Below, in pieces: positions 44,842-53,923 of a stretch of 64,000 nt of DNA; within the stretch, counting starts at the first letter, position 1; each line of letters begins with the position of its first letter. Position numbers and translations under genes: made by a program. Source of the DNA: CAYREV01 sp964423345 (GTDB lineage Bacteria; Bacteroidota; Rhodothermia; Balneolales; Balneolaceae); NCBI GenBank assembly GCA_964423345.1, contig CAYREV010000011.1, positions 15,908-79,907 on the forward strand, read 5' to 3'. The notes below the pieces were generated by a model. That model saw only the letters and a list, made by a program, of their open reading frames with translations, made no database searches and was not told the origin of the DNA.

Positions 44842-45252
44842 CTGGAAAATAATATGTTCGGTTTTGTTAATGACGCTATTTCCAACACGAATAATAAATA
44901 AGGCATTCAAAAAACCGTAGTGCCGGATTTGTTTTTTATAGACGCCGGGGCTGACCCGGGACGCACCCACATGCCTGTCCCGACTAAAAAAAGGGGCAAG
45001 CCCGACCGTTAAGTTGAGACAGCCGTTTTTTTAGCTGAAGGCGGCTGCAACAAAGTTCAGAATCCGCCAAATTATATATATATTTGAGCTGTGCGTTCGG
45101 CGGTAAAAAACAAGGGGGCCGGCGACAGATACCGGACAACAGCAGGACCCTGAACCGCAATTACGCATATAGAACGAATATATAAACGCCTGATGGGCTT
45201 ATTGAAGCCAGAACAGGATAAACACGGCAGATTAACCGATTAGATTAGGATT
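44842..45252. other. Non-coding, rearranged-looking stretch
   Basis: About 400 bases lie between the SLC13 stub and the next gene. I find no supported coding frame. Short inverted repeats occur: CGGGAC/GTCCCG at 44957-44962 and 44977-44982, and CAGCCG/CGGCTG at 45020-45025 and 45042-45047. The run GTTGAGACAGCCG near 45013-45025 resembles the ends of some insertion sequences, but no transposase or second end is visible. The promoter of the gene at 45253 probably lies in the AT-rich last 60 bases. Confidence 0.35.
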
Positions 45253-45603
45253 ATGAATTACAAACACAACTTTTTCTATCTATGTAAGACACCTCTCAGT
45301 GCGGAAGGGCCGGAAGATGTGGAAATAATTAACAAGGCTGATGATAACAAGGATTTCCCCTCCCTGTTCCAGGAATACGAGGAGCTTCGTTCTCATGCCT
45401 TCAATGATGACAAGCTCTATAGTATAGTACGTGCCGATGATATTTATGATTTAATCAGGACGGGTACGGAGAAGGAGGCTCGTGAGGAGGCTTTTGAAAA
45501 AGCACAGCAGGAGATCATTACGAATCTCCAGCACAGGGTCATGCAGGAAGAAGATGCCAATGCAAAAGCCATACTTAAGGAAGTTCACGGCGTCGAAAGC
45601 TGA
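45253..45603 (+). CDS. Hypothetical protein, acidic and helical
   Basis: A 116-residue acidic protein that I do not recognise. It has no signal peptide or transmembrane helix. The second half is helical and charged (EKEAREEAFEKAQQEIITNL), and two cysteine-poor stretches flank a central FQEYEELRSH segment. Codon use looks like the neighbours. It begins shortly after the rearranged stretch and ends about 50 bases before the truncated pseudouridine synthase, so it may be a lineage-specific gene in a variable spot. Expression is likely from the ATG at 45253. Confidence 0.5.
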   Translation: MNYKHNFFYLCKTPLSAEGPEDVEIINKADDNKDFPSLFQEYEELRSHAFNDDKLYSIVRADDIYDLIRTGTEKEAREEAFEKAQQEIITNLQHRVMQEEDANAKAILKEVHGVES

Positions 45604-45654
45604 TTCCTGTAAATCCACCTCCGCACTTGTCCCAGCCTTTCAGTCATATGTGCC

Positions 45655-46053
45655 ATGAGTGCGGAGCTGCCCGACATATCGATTGTTTATGAAGATGCCG
45701 ATATACTGGTAGTGGACAAGCAGCCGGGCATGCTGGCTGTACCCATACCGGACAGTGATGTGATAAATATGCTGGACCTGGTGCGTCGCTACTGCGGCAG
45801 TCGCGGGCGGCAGGTAAAGAATGTGCACAGGATCGACCGCTACACCAGCGGACTCATGGTATTTCCAATCTATGCCGTTAATAGAAAGAATCTATTTAAC
45901 AGAGGGAATTTTTTAGCCCAATTCTATGTAGTGATTACACACATTAAACGAGGCAAAATGATGTATACAGAATTCAAGACGTTCATTTGCGAACTGGCGG
46001 AACAGCTGTTTCGTGATTCGAAACTCAAGTGTGATAGTAAATCCGGCCAATAA
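45655..46053 (+). pseudogene. Truncated RluA-type pseudouridine synthase
   Basis: The first 68 residues match the start of RluA-family synthases: IVYEDADILVVDKQPGMLAV and then VHRIDRYTSGLMVF, with the catalytic aspartate at Asp61. After GLMVF the similarity stops. The remaining 64 residues (from PIYAVNRKNL on) do not resemble the family, which normally continues for another 150-200 residues. The sequence also becomes AT-richer at this point. The gene is most likely broken by deletion or recombination and the tail is accidental coding. A complete copy elsewhere in the genome is likely. Confidence 0.65.
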
Positions 46054-46181
46054 AAAGCTTTAAGAAATGGAGAAGGTTGCAGGCGTTGTGGGTGATGAGG
46101 CGAAACATGTGCATTCCGGGAATGCATGGATGTTATGCAGCCACCTTGAATAAATAATTCCAAACTTTAAACGATCTGATT

Positions 46182-46472
46182 ATGCCTACAAGAGAAGAAT
46201 ACATTGAAAAACTGGAGAAGCAACTTAAGGAGTGGAATAGCCAGCTGAATGAACTGCAGGAGAAAGCTGAAAAACAATCGGAAGAGGTTCAGCAGGAAGT
46301 TTCCAGTCGAATAGAAAGGTTAAAAGAGAAAAAGTCCGAGCTGAATAACAAACTGGATAGAATCAAGTCGACCGGAGAGGAGGCCTTTGATAAGATCAGG
46401 GCGGATGCCGAGGTGCTCTGGAAAGATGTGAAAGAAAGTTTTTCGGAGATCCGATCCATAGCCAGGGAGTAA
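46182..46472 (+). CDS. Coiled-coil protein, unknown function
   Basis: A 96-residue, highly charged helical protein. Heptad-like leucines, alanines and isoleucines run from residue 5 to about 70 (IEKLEKQLKEWNSQLNELQE), and the C-terminal part contains VLWKDVKESFSEI. It is like the small stress-type coiled-coil proteins often found beside envelope or channel genes, but no family name can be given with certainty. No membrane helix or signal peptide is present. A strong intrinsic terminator follows 29 bases after the stop, so it is a single-gene unit. Confidence 0.65.
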   Translation: MPTREEYIEKLEKQLKEWNSQLNELQEKAEKQSEEVQQEVSSRIERLKEKKSELNNKLDRIKSTGEEAFDKIRADAEVLWKDVKESFSEIRSIARE

Positions 46473-46501
46473 AAACGGATTGTTATTACTATCTTTTTGC
46501 A

Positions 46502-46529
46502 GGCAGCATGAAAGTGCTGCCTTTTTTTT
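46502..46529 (+). terminator. Intrinsic terminator after the coiled-coil gene
   Basis: A 7-bp perfect stem (GGCAGCA at 46502-46508, TGCTGCC at 46515-46521) with a 6-base loop is followed by eight T. It lies 29 bases after the stop codon of the coiled-coil gene and separates it from the MscS gene. Confidence 0.88.
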
Positions 46530-46683
46530 GCTTTTGCCGGTACGATATTAGCCGGGGAATTATTATAGTCAACTGAATCAGCTGCTGCTATGCCGTTGGG
46601 CAACCGGACGGGAGGATATAAGACCATTGGAAGCAGGATGTGTGATACAGGCAAGGTTATTGTTAAAACAAGGTGATTAATTC

Positions 46684-47517
46684 ATGGATGAATTCAGTCA
46701 AATCAGTGAAACGGTAGTACCGATAATATTGCAATACGGATTAAAGGTCATAGGCGCACTGGTAATATTCGTGATTGGATGGGCCGGTGCCAACTGGCTG
46801 TCGAGGCGTGTACAAAAGATATTTCAGCGGACCGAAAAGGTTGATTCCACACTGACACCGATCTTTTCCCAGTCGGTCAGGATTTTGGTACTGGCCATAA
46901 CCATCCTGGCGGTACTCAGTAAATTTGGCGTGGAAACCGCCAGCCTGATTGCCGTATTGGGTACCATTGGCCTGGCTATCGGCCTTGCTTTGCAGGGAAC
47001 CCTGAGCAATATAGCTTCCGGGATTATGCTGCTTATTCTCAGGCCAATCCGTGTGGGAGATACCGTGGATGTTGGCGGTACCCAGGCTATAGTGGATGAG
47101 ATCGGCCTCTTTGTTACCTATATGCATACCTTTGATAATGTTGCCGTCATAATGCCCAACTCCAAAGTATGGGGTGACAAGATTGAGAATTATACGGCCA
47201 ATCCCACCCGCCGGGTCGATATGGAGTTTGGTATTCACTATGATGATGATATTGATCATGCGATGAGAATCATTGATGAAATCCTCCAGGCTGATGAGCG
47301 GATTCTGGAGGAGCCTGAACCCCTGATAGCCGTGGGCATGCTGGCCGACAGCTCGGTGAATATACGCGTGAGGCCGTGGGTCAAGACCGAAGATCTCTGG
47401 CCGGTTCGCTATGATATACAAAAGAAGGTAAAAGAGCGTTTTGACGAGGAGGGTATAACCATACCGTTCCCGCAGCGGGATATTCACATGAGCAGCCCGG
47501 AATCCGATCAGCTTTGA
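46684..47517 (+). CDS. MscS-type mechanosensitive ion channel
   Basis: A 277-residue small-conductance channel that opens on hypo-osmotic stress. Three transmembrane helices are visible (about 17-38, 60-80 and 85-108). The pore helix TM3 contains the glycine/alanine pattern LGTIGLAIGLALQGTLSN, and the beta-domain signature GDTVDVGGTQAIVDEIGL follows near residues 124-141. The C-terminal PFPQRDIH motif near residue 262 is also conserved in this family. It is a single gene of standard length, with no sign of additional sensor domains. Confidence 0.93.
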   Translation: MDEFSQISETVVPIILQYGLKVIGALVIFVIGWAGANWLSRRVQKIFQRTEKVDSTLTPIFSQSVRILVLAITILAVLSKFGVETASLIAVLGTIGLAIGLALQGTLSNIASGIMLLILRPIRVGDTVDVGGTQAIVDEIGLFVTYMHTFDNVAVIMPNSKVWGDKIENYTANPTRRVDMEFGIHYDDDIDHAMRIIDEILQADERILEEPEPLIAVGMLADSSVNIRVRPWVKTEDLWPVRYDIQKKVKERFDEEGITIPFPQRDIHMSSPESDQL

Positions 47518-47687
47518 AAGATTTAATTTGTTGAGGCTTCCCGGTCTAAAAGAGGCTTCTTAAGACACCGGGATATGGTTTGTGATAAGTTGCGTATAAC
47601 TGTTATCTTATCTAAACTAATAAACTTTAGCGACAGCCTGGAAAATAGGAACTCCCAAGTCTTAATGAGGTTCTTTTGAACAGTACT

Positions 47688-49968
47688 ATGGAAGAAAGCA
47701 ACTTAACATCCGAGTTTGTCTATGAGGATGATTTTTCATTTTTAACCCAAGACGGAGAGCTGTACCTGAAAGAGGATTCGCACTCTGGCAAACGAAAACT
47801 TTGCGAAGTTGATGAGGAGCATTCGGAGCAGAAAATTGAAGAGCTGAAAAACGCTTTTAAAACTTTGCAGGGAGAAGTGCTGGAGCTACAGGAGAAAGAG
47901 ATGCCGGATCAGGAGGAGCTGGATACCCTGAAGAAGAAGTTGGATTCGGCCACAGCCATCGGAGATTTTGGAGAGCTTTACGAAACGCTGGAGGCTATGG
48001 AACAGTCTCTGAAGGAGGGGGATAAGGAAGCTTCCGAAGTAGAGGAAAATAATGCCGAAGCAGGGAAAGAGGAACCGTCGGCTGAAACGGAAGAGCCGGA
48101 GTCCCAAGGGGAAGAGCCGGAGTCCCAAGGNNNNNNNNNNNNNNNNNNNNNNNNNNNNNNNNNNNNNNNNNNNNNNNNNNNNNNNNNNNNNNNNNNNNNN
48201 NNNNNNNNNNNNNNNNNNNNNNNNNNNNNNGGAAGAGCCGGAGTCCCAAGGGGAAGAGCCGGAGTCCCAAGGAGAGGAGCCGGAAACGGTTGATGAGCCA
48301 TCCATAAATTATTACAAGGATATTGTTGAACGAGCCGGGGAACTGGCAAAACAGGACGACTGGCCCTATGTCAGCATGGAGCTTGATAATCTGTCACACA
48401 AGTGGGGCGAGGGGCCGGATCTGGATTCGGACAAGGTGAGCGGCCTCTATGAGAAATTTACAGAGACGGTAGAAGATTTTGAGCAACGGAAGCAGGAACA
48501 TTATGAAAAGCTCAACAGGCAGAAGCAGGAAAACCTCAAAAAGAAAAAAGACCTTCTGTCTCGGCTCGAATCCATCATAGAGGAGCAGCAATGGACGGCG
48601 ACCGGGAAAGTGGGCAGTATCAAGGGGAAATGGAATTCCATTGGACAGCTGCCTTCCGGCAAGGGGGAGGGCCTTGACGAGAAGTTTGAGGAACTGATTG
48701 GCACCTTTAACGACCACAAGGTAGACCGCCTGGTTCAGAAACGTCAGAAAGAGGAAGACAACCTGACGCTGAAGCTTATCGTCCTGGACAAGATGGAGAA
48801 GACCGCTGATTCCATTGATGAGGATACTACCGGCTGGAAAGAGATTGAGGAGAAGTTTGAAGATCTGACCAAGCAGTGGAAAAAGATCGGGAGGGTGCCG
48901 AAAGAGAAATCCAATGAGGTATGGAGCCGATATAAAAGTGCCCAGGATCTTTATTACGACAACAAGTATAAGCATGACAAAAAGCACCGCGAGAAAGTAG
49001 ATAAGTTCAAAAGCAAGAAGGAGAAGCTTTGCAAAGAAGCCGAAGCCCTGCTTGAAACCGACGACCTGGCTACGGCTGCCCGCAAGATCAACAAGCTGCA
49101 CCGACGATGGAAGAAAGTTGGCAACCTCCCCCAGCGCCTGGAGGATAAGCTGTGGGGCAGGTTCAAATCTGCCACCGATGCCTTTAACGAGCGGAAGTCA
49201 AAGAATTCGGAGAAGCTTCATGAACAGGAGGAGAAACACTACCGGGAAAAGCTGAAGCTTATTGAAGAGGCCGAAGCCATTAAGGATACCACCGAATGGG
49301 ACAAGGGGCACCAGAAGATGCAGAGCCTGATGGATAAATGGAAGCAGATCGGCCCGGTACCCCGGAAAAAATCCAACAAGATTTGGAAAAAGTTCAAGGG
49401 CGCCATGGATGTATTTTATGACCGGCGCCGCGATCACTTCAAGGAAGTGAAAGAGGAACGGAAAGAAAACCTTGAGGAGAAAAAGGAGATACTCGAGAAA
49501 CTCCGGGAGCTGGGACAGCACCAAGATCCGATCGAGGCTGTGAACATAGCCAAAAAGCTGCAGGCTCAATTCAAGGATGCGGGATATGTGCCCATCAAGC
49601 AGAAGAACAAGATCTGGAAAGAGTATCGGGAAGCCTGTGATGTTATCTATGACCGTTTTCGGGCGGCAAAATCAGGAGATAAATTTGATCAGGAACTGGC
49701 AAAGGCAGACCTGGATCCCGAAGACCGGTCGAAGATACAGAGCATGAGGAAAAAGTATAAGAAGATTCGGAAGGAAGTACGTCAGCTGAAAGAGGAGGTT
49801 CTTAAATTCGAAGAAACCAAAACCTATTTCAAGCCGACCGACAAGGGCAATCCGCTAAGAGATGAGATTCAGCAGAAAATTGAAAAAGCTGAAGAGAGGC
49901 TGGAAGAAAAGCAGGACGAAATGGATTCAATTACCCGAAAAATGGAAGATATTAAGGCGGAGGCCTGA
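47688..49968 (+). CDS. DUF349 repeat protein interrupted by assembly gap
   Basis: A long, charged, cytoplasmic-looking protein read from the ATG at 47688 to 49968. The N-terminal 130 residues are acidic; then a repeat of EEPESQG units contains the 100-N gap. The remaining part holds five DUF349 units, each with a W-x-x-[IV]G-x-[LV]P motif: WNSIGQLPSG, WKKIGRVPKE, WKKVGNLPQR, WKQIGPVPRK and FKDAGYVPIK. They alternate with helical spacers, and the C-terminus is a coiled coil. The two halves are in different frames only because the N run is a 100-base placeholder; any gap of a multiple of 21 restores the frame. Function is unknown. Confidence 0.8.
48090..48273 (+). repeat. 21-bp tandem repeat (EEPESQG), partly unsequenced
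   Basis: Two near-complete copies of the 21-base unit GAAGAGCCGGAGTCCCAAGG plus G lie before the gap (from 48090) and two after it (48232-48252 and 48253-48273). A third, degenerate unit encodes EEPETVD. The unit is a multiple of three, so each copy adds seven residues (EEPESQG). The left side ends one base short of a unit, and the right side begins with exactly that base. The missing DNA is therefore predicted to be a whole number of 21-base units. Confidence 0.9.
48131..48230. other. Assembly gap (100 N)
   Basis: Exactly 100 N are present, a standard placeholder for a gap of unknown size. The gap lies inside the tandem repeat and was presumably caused by reads that could not span it. The apparent frame change across the N is not biological. 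Confidence 0.98.
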
Positions 49969-50042
49969 TAAACGAAAATGGTGTGTTTGAGGTTATACCT
50001 GCCTCTCGGACATATTAAAATATAGGTTAAATATTAAAGCTG

Positions 50043-50915
50043 TTGGGCGAAACATCCGGAAATAACGATATAAAACTCAGGTTTTGGGGGGTCAGGGGTT
50101 CCACGCCGTGTGCCAACAGGAAAAATATGATCTACGGGGGCAATACCACCTGTATGCAGATCATGGTTCCGGGGGCCGACGAGGTCCTTATTATGGACAG
50201 CGGAACCGGGATCAGGAATCTTGGAAACCACCTGTTGGAAAAGAGTGATGCCGTCAGGGGACGCATCTTCATAACGCATCCGCACTGGGACCATATACAG
50301 GGATTTCCCTTTTTTAAGCCGATCTACAACCCCTCCAATCATTTTGACATACATATGCCCTCGCAGGCTACGGGAGGGTGCAAGGAGATACTGTCGGGCC
50401 ACCTTACCAAGACCTTTTTTCCGGTAACTATTGAAATGCTCGACGCCAACCTGGAATATATAACCCAGGACCAGGAACGGCAGGATTATGGATCCTACGA
50501 AGTTGAATATATGTTCGCCAATCACCCGATCAATACGGCCATCTATAAAATGCATATCGATGGCAAGGTGGTCATCTTCTGCCCGGACAACGAGCTGACA
50601 CCCTTGGATCAGAAAACAGATTCCTATTTTTATACCAAGCTAAAAGAGTTTATCCAGGGAGCCGATGTGCTGATACACGATGCTCAGTTCAACCGCGAAA
50701 CGTATCGTAACAAGGTTGGGTGGGGACACTCGGCATGGGAGGAGGTTGTTGTTTTTGCCCGCAAGAGCGAGGTTAAAAAGCTTATTTTAACCCATCATGA
50801 TCCCGATTCGGATGATACCTACCTGGGAAAGCTGGATGAGACTCTTCAGGAAAAGCACGCTTCCGATTTCGAGCTGATAAAGCTGGCGAAGGAAGGGGAA
50901 GTCATAGCTGTTTAA
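50043..50915 (+). CDS. MBL-fold metal-dependent hydrolase
   Basis: A 290-residue metallo-beta-lactamase-fold enzyme. It begins with the FWGVRGSTP segment typical of a branch related to cyclic-nucleotide phosphodiesterases and PqsE/RNase Z-like hydrolases. The metal motif is HPHWDH near residue 78, with further candidate ligands FCPDNE near 181 and THHDP near 241. A TTG start at 50043 is assumed, as no ATG lies in frame nearby. The substrate is unknown. It is convergent with the small outer-membrane protein gene. The terminator between them serves the minus strand. Confidence 0.82.
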   Translation: MGETSGNNDIKLRFWGVRGSTPCANRKNMIYGGNTTCMQIMVPGADEVLIMDSGTGIRNLGNHLLEKSDAVRGRIFITHPHWDHIQGFPFFKPIYNPSNHFDIHMPSQATGGCKEILSGHLTKTFFPVTIEMLDANLEYITQDQERQDYGSYEVEYMFANHPINTAIYKMHIDGKVVIFCPDNELTPLDQKTDSYFYTKLKEFIQGADVLIHDAQFNRETYRNKVGWGHSAWEEVVVFARKSEVKKLILTHHDPDSDDTYLGKLDETLQEKHASDFELIKLAKEGEVIAV

Positions 50916-50923
50916 GCTGCCAT

Positions 50924-50950
50924 AAAAAAGAGCCCGCCGGAAGCGGGCTC
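50924..50950 (-). terminator. Intrinsic terminator after the small OM protein gene
   Basis: An 8-bp perfect stem (GAGCCCGC at 50930-50937 with GCGGGCTC at 50943-50950) has a 5-base loop. Read on the minus strand it is followed by six T (50924-50929 as A on the plus strand). It lies about 30 bases beyond the stop of the minus-strand gene at 50981. On the plus strand no T-tract follows, so it is mainly a terminator for the minus strand. Confidence 0.88.
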
Positions 50951-50980
50951 CTGAAAGAATGCAAATCCGGTTGGTTTCCG

Positions 50981-51481
50981 TTAGAAATAGAAACGCACGC
51001 CAACTCCACCGTCAATATCAAAATCGGTTTCCGGAATGATGTTAAGGATGGGAGCTACCTCCAGGAAGATACCGACCGGCGAGTCCTCAATCAGGTAGTT
51101 GATACCTACGGGGATACGTGCACCCAGCACGGCGTTGTTGTCGCCTTGATTCGGGTAGTCGTCGGCCAGCACGAGCCGCCCGCCGATACCGTAGTATATG
51201 GGCAGCTGTCCCTTGTCGATATCTCCACCGAGAGCACTAAAATTGTGCCACAGGTAGTCGGCGTGGATATTAATGGCATCATAACGCCCGAACGACCATG
51301 CCAGTCCGGCATCGAAAGCGGTGGTGCCCGATGTCCATGCCTTGAAACTCAGGCCGGTGGGTTCACCCACGATGATACCGAGGCCGACTTTATCGTCGGA
51401 TTTTTGAGCCGTTGCCGTATTAATGGAAAAAGCCAGTAGAACCGTTACAATAATGGTGGATATAACTGATTTGTTATTCAT
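50981..51481 (-). CDS. Small outer-membrane beta-barrel-like protein
   Basis: A 166-residue exported protein. The signal peptide covers about residues 1-25 (IIVTVLLAFSINTATAQ). The mature part has alternating aromatic/hydrophobic strands (LGIIVGEPTGLSFKAW, INIHADYLWHNF, GVGVRFYF) and ends in the aromatic residue F, as outer-membrane barrel proteins do. It resembles the uncharacterised 'DUF3996-like' or OmpW-size secreted barrels of Bacteroidota, though I cannot name the family safely. It is a single-gene unit with its own terminator. A porin or structural role is possible. Confidence 0.68.
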   Translation of the reverse strand: MNNKSVISTIIVTVLLAFSINTATAQKSDDKVGLGIIVGEPTGLSFKAWTSGTTAFDAGLAWSFGRYDAINIHADYLWHNFSALGGDIDKGQLPIYYGIGGRLVLADDYPNQGDNNAVLGARIPVGINYLIEDSPVGIFLEVAPILNIIPETDFDIDGGVGVRFYF

Positions 51482-51763
51482 AACTTAGTATTTAATTCTT
51501 AAATAATATTAGGCGTTCAGGTGAACAAACGGGCCGAAGTCCCAGGGATATCGGCCTGCATTCCACTTCGAAGACTAAACGCATTGTTGCAAAAAACGCT
51601 TGTTATTCACAGTGCATAGCTTAAAGGCATTATACATTAAAAATGTTCCATGATGCCTTATATGGCACCGTAAGTTGGATATGGATCAATTATCCATTTG
51701 TTTTCGTAATAAACCGAAGTTTCAAATCATCACTCAATTAACATAGAGGTAAATTGATATATC

Positions 51764-52099
51764 ATGGAAAAAACCTATTACAATCCCGAGGATCTGAAAA
51801 AATTTGGTGACGTCACCGACTTCCAGGAGGAGCTGGGAGAGAAGTTTTTTGAATATTACGGGGCGGTTTTCGAAGAGGGCGCCCTGAGTGCCAAAGTAAA
51901 ATCGCTTATAGCCCTGGCGGTCGCTCACACCGTACAGTGCCCCTATTGCATCGATGCCTATACCTCCGACAGCCTCGACAAGGGGGCAAGCGAAGAGCAG
52001 ATGATGGAAGCCGTGCATGTGGCTACGGCTATCCGGGGCGGCTCCTCCCTCGTTCACAGTACTCAGATGATGAACCAGGTAAACAAGTTGCGCATGTAA
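51764..52099 (+). CDS. Arsenosugar-associated peroxidase-like (AhpD-fold) protein
   Basis: A 111-residue helical protein of the carboxymuconolactone decarboxylase/AhpD fold. The redox motif is Cys59-Pro-Tyr-Cys62 in VQCPYCIDAYT, followed by a helix with GASEEQMMEAVHVATAIRGG. It is like the small peroxidase-like proteins that accompany arsenosugar-biosynthesis radical SAM genes. It lies only 4 bases before the ArsS-type gene, which supports this identification. Its exact reaction is not known. The upstream gap of 282 bases should hold the promoter of the whole cluster. Confidence 0.83.
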   Translation: MEKTYYNPEDLKKFGDVTDFQEELGEKFFEYYGAVFEEGALSAKVKSLIALAVAHTVQCPYCIDAYTSDSLDKGASEEQMMEAVHVATAIRGGSSLVHSTQMMNQVNKLRM

Positions 52100-52103
52100 T
52101 TCT

Positions 52104-53153
52104 ATGAAAACACTCAAAGCCAAAGAGCACGACCTGTCGGACCCGCAGAGGCAACTGGAGGTATTGAACCACCATTCGGAGAAGCTCAAAAACCTTCCCG
52201 ACTTTGAAGCCAGGCTCCGGCAATCCGGCCTCTATCCCTTAAAACCCACCGGTATTGAGATCTTCCAGATCAATGTGGGGTATATGTGCAATATGACCTG
52301 CAAGCACTGCCATGTAGATGCGGGGCCCGACCGCAAAGAAGTCATGACAAAAGAGACGTTGGAATATTGCCTGGATGCCCTGCGAGGCACCGATATTGAA
52401 ACGGTTGACCTGACGGGCGGTGCGCCTGAGATGAACCCCCATTTCAAGTGGTTTGTCGAAGAGGTATCGAAAATAGACAAGCATGTCATTGTACGGTCGA
52501 ACCTTACCATACTGACCACGACCCCGGAATACCAGGCGTTGCCGGAATTTTTCGCCCGGCACGGGGTTGAGGTGACCTGCTCTCTTCCCTTCTACAGTAA
52601 GGCAAGGACCGACAGCCAGCGTGGGAAGGGCACCTATGACAAGTCTGTTACGGCTTTGAAAAAATTGAACGAAATCGGCTACGGTAAGGAAGATACGGGA
52701 CTTCTCCTTAACCTCGTTTATAACCCGGCCGGCGCCTTCCTCCCCGGCAGCCAGGAGCAGTTGAAAGAGGACTTCAAGCGAGAGCTCAAGCGCAAGCACG
52801 ATATTGTTTTTAACGATCTGTATGCGATAACCAACCTGCCTATCAGCCGCTTTTTGAATTTTTTACTCATGTCGGGTAACCTGGACGAATACATGGAGAA
52901 GCTGGTAACTTCCTTTAACCCGGCAGCAGCCGAAGGGGTGATGTGCAGGAATACTATTTCTGTCGGATGGGACGGAACCCTTTACGACTGTGATTTTAAC
53001 CAGATGCTGGAGATGGGAACCCACGAAAAGGCCCCCGCCCATATTCGGGATTTCGACCTTGGACGCCTCAACGACAGGGAGATTATGATGAACCAGCACT
53101 GTTACGGCTGTACGGCCGGCGCGGGAAGCAGCTGCGGCGGAACCACTGTTTAG
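52104..53153 (+). CDS. arsS: Radical SAM protein of the ArsS (arsenosugar) type
   Basis: A 349-residue radical SAM enzyme. The cluster-binding cysteines are Cys62, Cys66 and Cys69 (YMCNMTCKHCHVD). The VDLTGGAPEMNP segment near residue 100 is a SAM-binding part, and the C-terminal cysteine-rich tail reads CYGCTAGAGSSCGG. In this family (some members carry selenocysteine) the enzyme makes the dimethylarsinoyl-ribose link in arsenosugar synthesis from dimethylated arsenic and SAM. Here the tail uses Cys, and no in-frame TGA is seen. The gene begins 4 bases after the peroxidase-like gene. Confidence 0.88.
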   Translation: MKTLKAKEHDLSDPQRQLEVLNHHSEKLKNLPDFEARLRQSGLYPLKPTGIEIFQINVGYMCNMTCKHCHVDAGPDRKEVMTKETLEYCLDALRGTDIETVDLTGGAPEMNPHFKWFVEEVSKIDKHVIVRSNLTILTTTPEYQALPEFFARHGVEVTCSLPFYSKARTDSQRGKGTYDKSVTALKKLNEIGYGKEDTGLLLNLVYNPAGAFLPGSQEQLKEDFKRELKRKHDIVFNDLYAITNLPISRFLNFLLMSGNLDEYMEKLVTSFNPAAAEGVMCRNTISVGWDGTLYDCDFNQMLEMGTHEKAPAHIRDFDLGRLNDREIMMNQHCYGCTAGAGSSCGGTTV

Positions 53154-53284
53154 GAATTATGAGTTTTGAATTGAAAACGGTGAAGTGAGAAGGGGTAAGG
53201 GTTTTAATTGAAATGGATGAATACAGGGGGCACTTTTGGAATTAGATGCTGTTGGGATGGAGTTGAATCGGCGTTACTGTAATT

Positions 53285-53923
53285 ATGAACCGGTATGGAA
53301 TAAATGAAATGATGCACTATGAAAACGTTCTCCTCATTTTTGCAAAAAACCCGAAGAAGGGGAAGGTTAAAACGCGTCTTGCCGATGATCTTGGAGAGGA
53401 GAAGGCCCTCGGCATCTATCATAAACTTCTTGAATATACCCGGGATGTGGTTATGCCGCTTCCGGTTGACAAACAGCTCTGGTATTCCCGGTATATAGAT
53501 AAATTTGACGGATGGGAAGGGCAGCATTTTGAAAAAAGGCTTCAGGAGGGAGAGGGACTGGGTGAGCGTATGAAACAGGCTTTTGCAGCGGCATTTTCCG
53601 ACGGCTACCGGAAGGCAATAATCATTGGCAGCGACTGTGCCGAATTGAAAACCGGTATGCTGGAAAGAGCCTACAGGGAGCTTGAATCAAAGGATGTGGT
53701 GATAGGCCCTGCCGGCGACGGGGGGTATTACCTGCTGGGCATGAAAACCCTCCACCCTCAACTGTTCGAGGGTATTGCCTGGAGTACCTCTTCAGTGTAT
53801 GAAGAAAGCCGGGCCAAAATTGAATCGGCCGGCCTTTCACTGTGGGCAGGGAAAACCCTTCATGACGTAGACACCAAAGAAGATTGGGAGAGGGTCAAAG
53901 ATCAATGGGGTACCCGGCCATGA
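53285..53923 (+). CDS. Arsenosugar-type glycosyltransferase (TIGR04282/DUF2064-like)
   Basis: A 212-residue nucleotidyl/glycosyltransferase-fold protein. The N-terminal FAKNPKKGKVKTRLA block (about residues 19-33) is the signature of DUF2064/TIGR04282 proteins, and IIGSDCAEL near 115 and GPAGDGGYYLLGMK near 139 contain the expected metal-binding and substrate segments. Members occur next to arsS in many bacteria and are thought to modify the arsenosugar. The ATG at 53285 gives an extra N-terminal extension; the ATG at 53312 or 53315 may be the true start. It overlaps the next gene by four bases. Confidence 0.85.
   Translation: MNRYGINEMMHYENVLLIFAKNPKKGKVKTRLADDLGEEKALGIYHKLLEYTRDVVMPLPVDKQLWYSRYIDKFDGWEGQHFEKRLQEGEGLGERMKQAFAAAFSDGYRKAIIIGSDCAELKTGMLERAYRELESKDVVIGPAGDGGYYLLGMKTLHPQLFEGIAWSTSSVYEESRAKIESAGLSLWAGKTLHDVDTKEDWERVKDQWGTRP

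Noticed and set aside
44842..44921. Further SLC13 coding sequence upstream of the stub's stop codon
   Set aside because: The same frame continues open for about 25 codons beyond the stop, but the hydrophobic stretch there has no recognisable SLC13 motif and could be chance.
48131..48293. Frameshift splitting the DUF349 gene
   Set aside because: The shift comes from the 100-base placeholder; a missing length of 21n bases restores a single frame.
48081..48300. Short direct repeats with an N run, resembling a CRISPR fragment
   Set aside because: The repeats are adjacent 21-base units without spacers and encode an in-frame EEPESQG linker.
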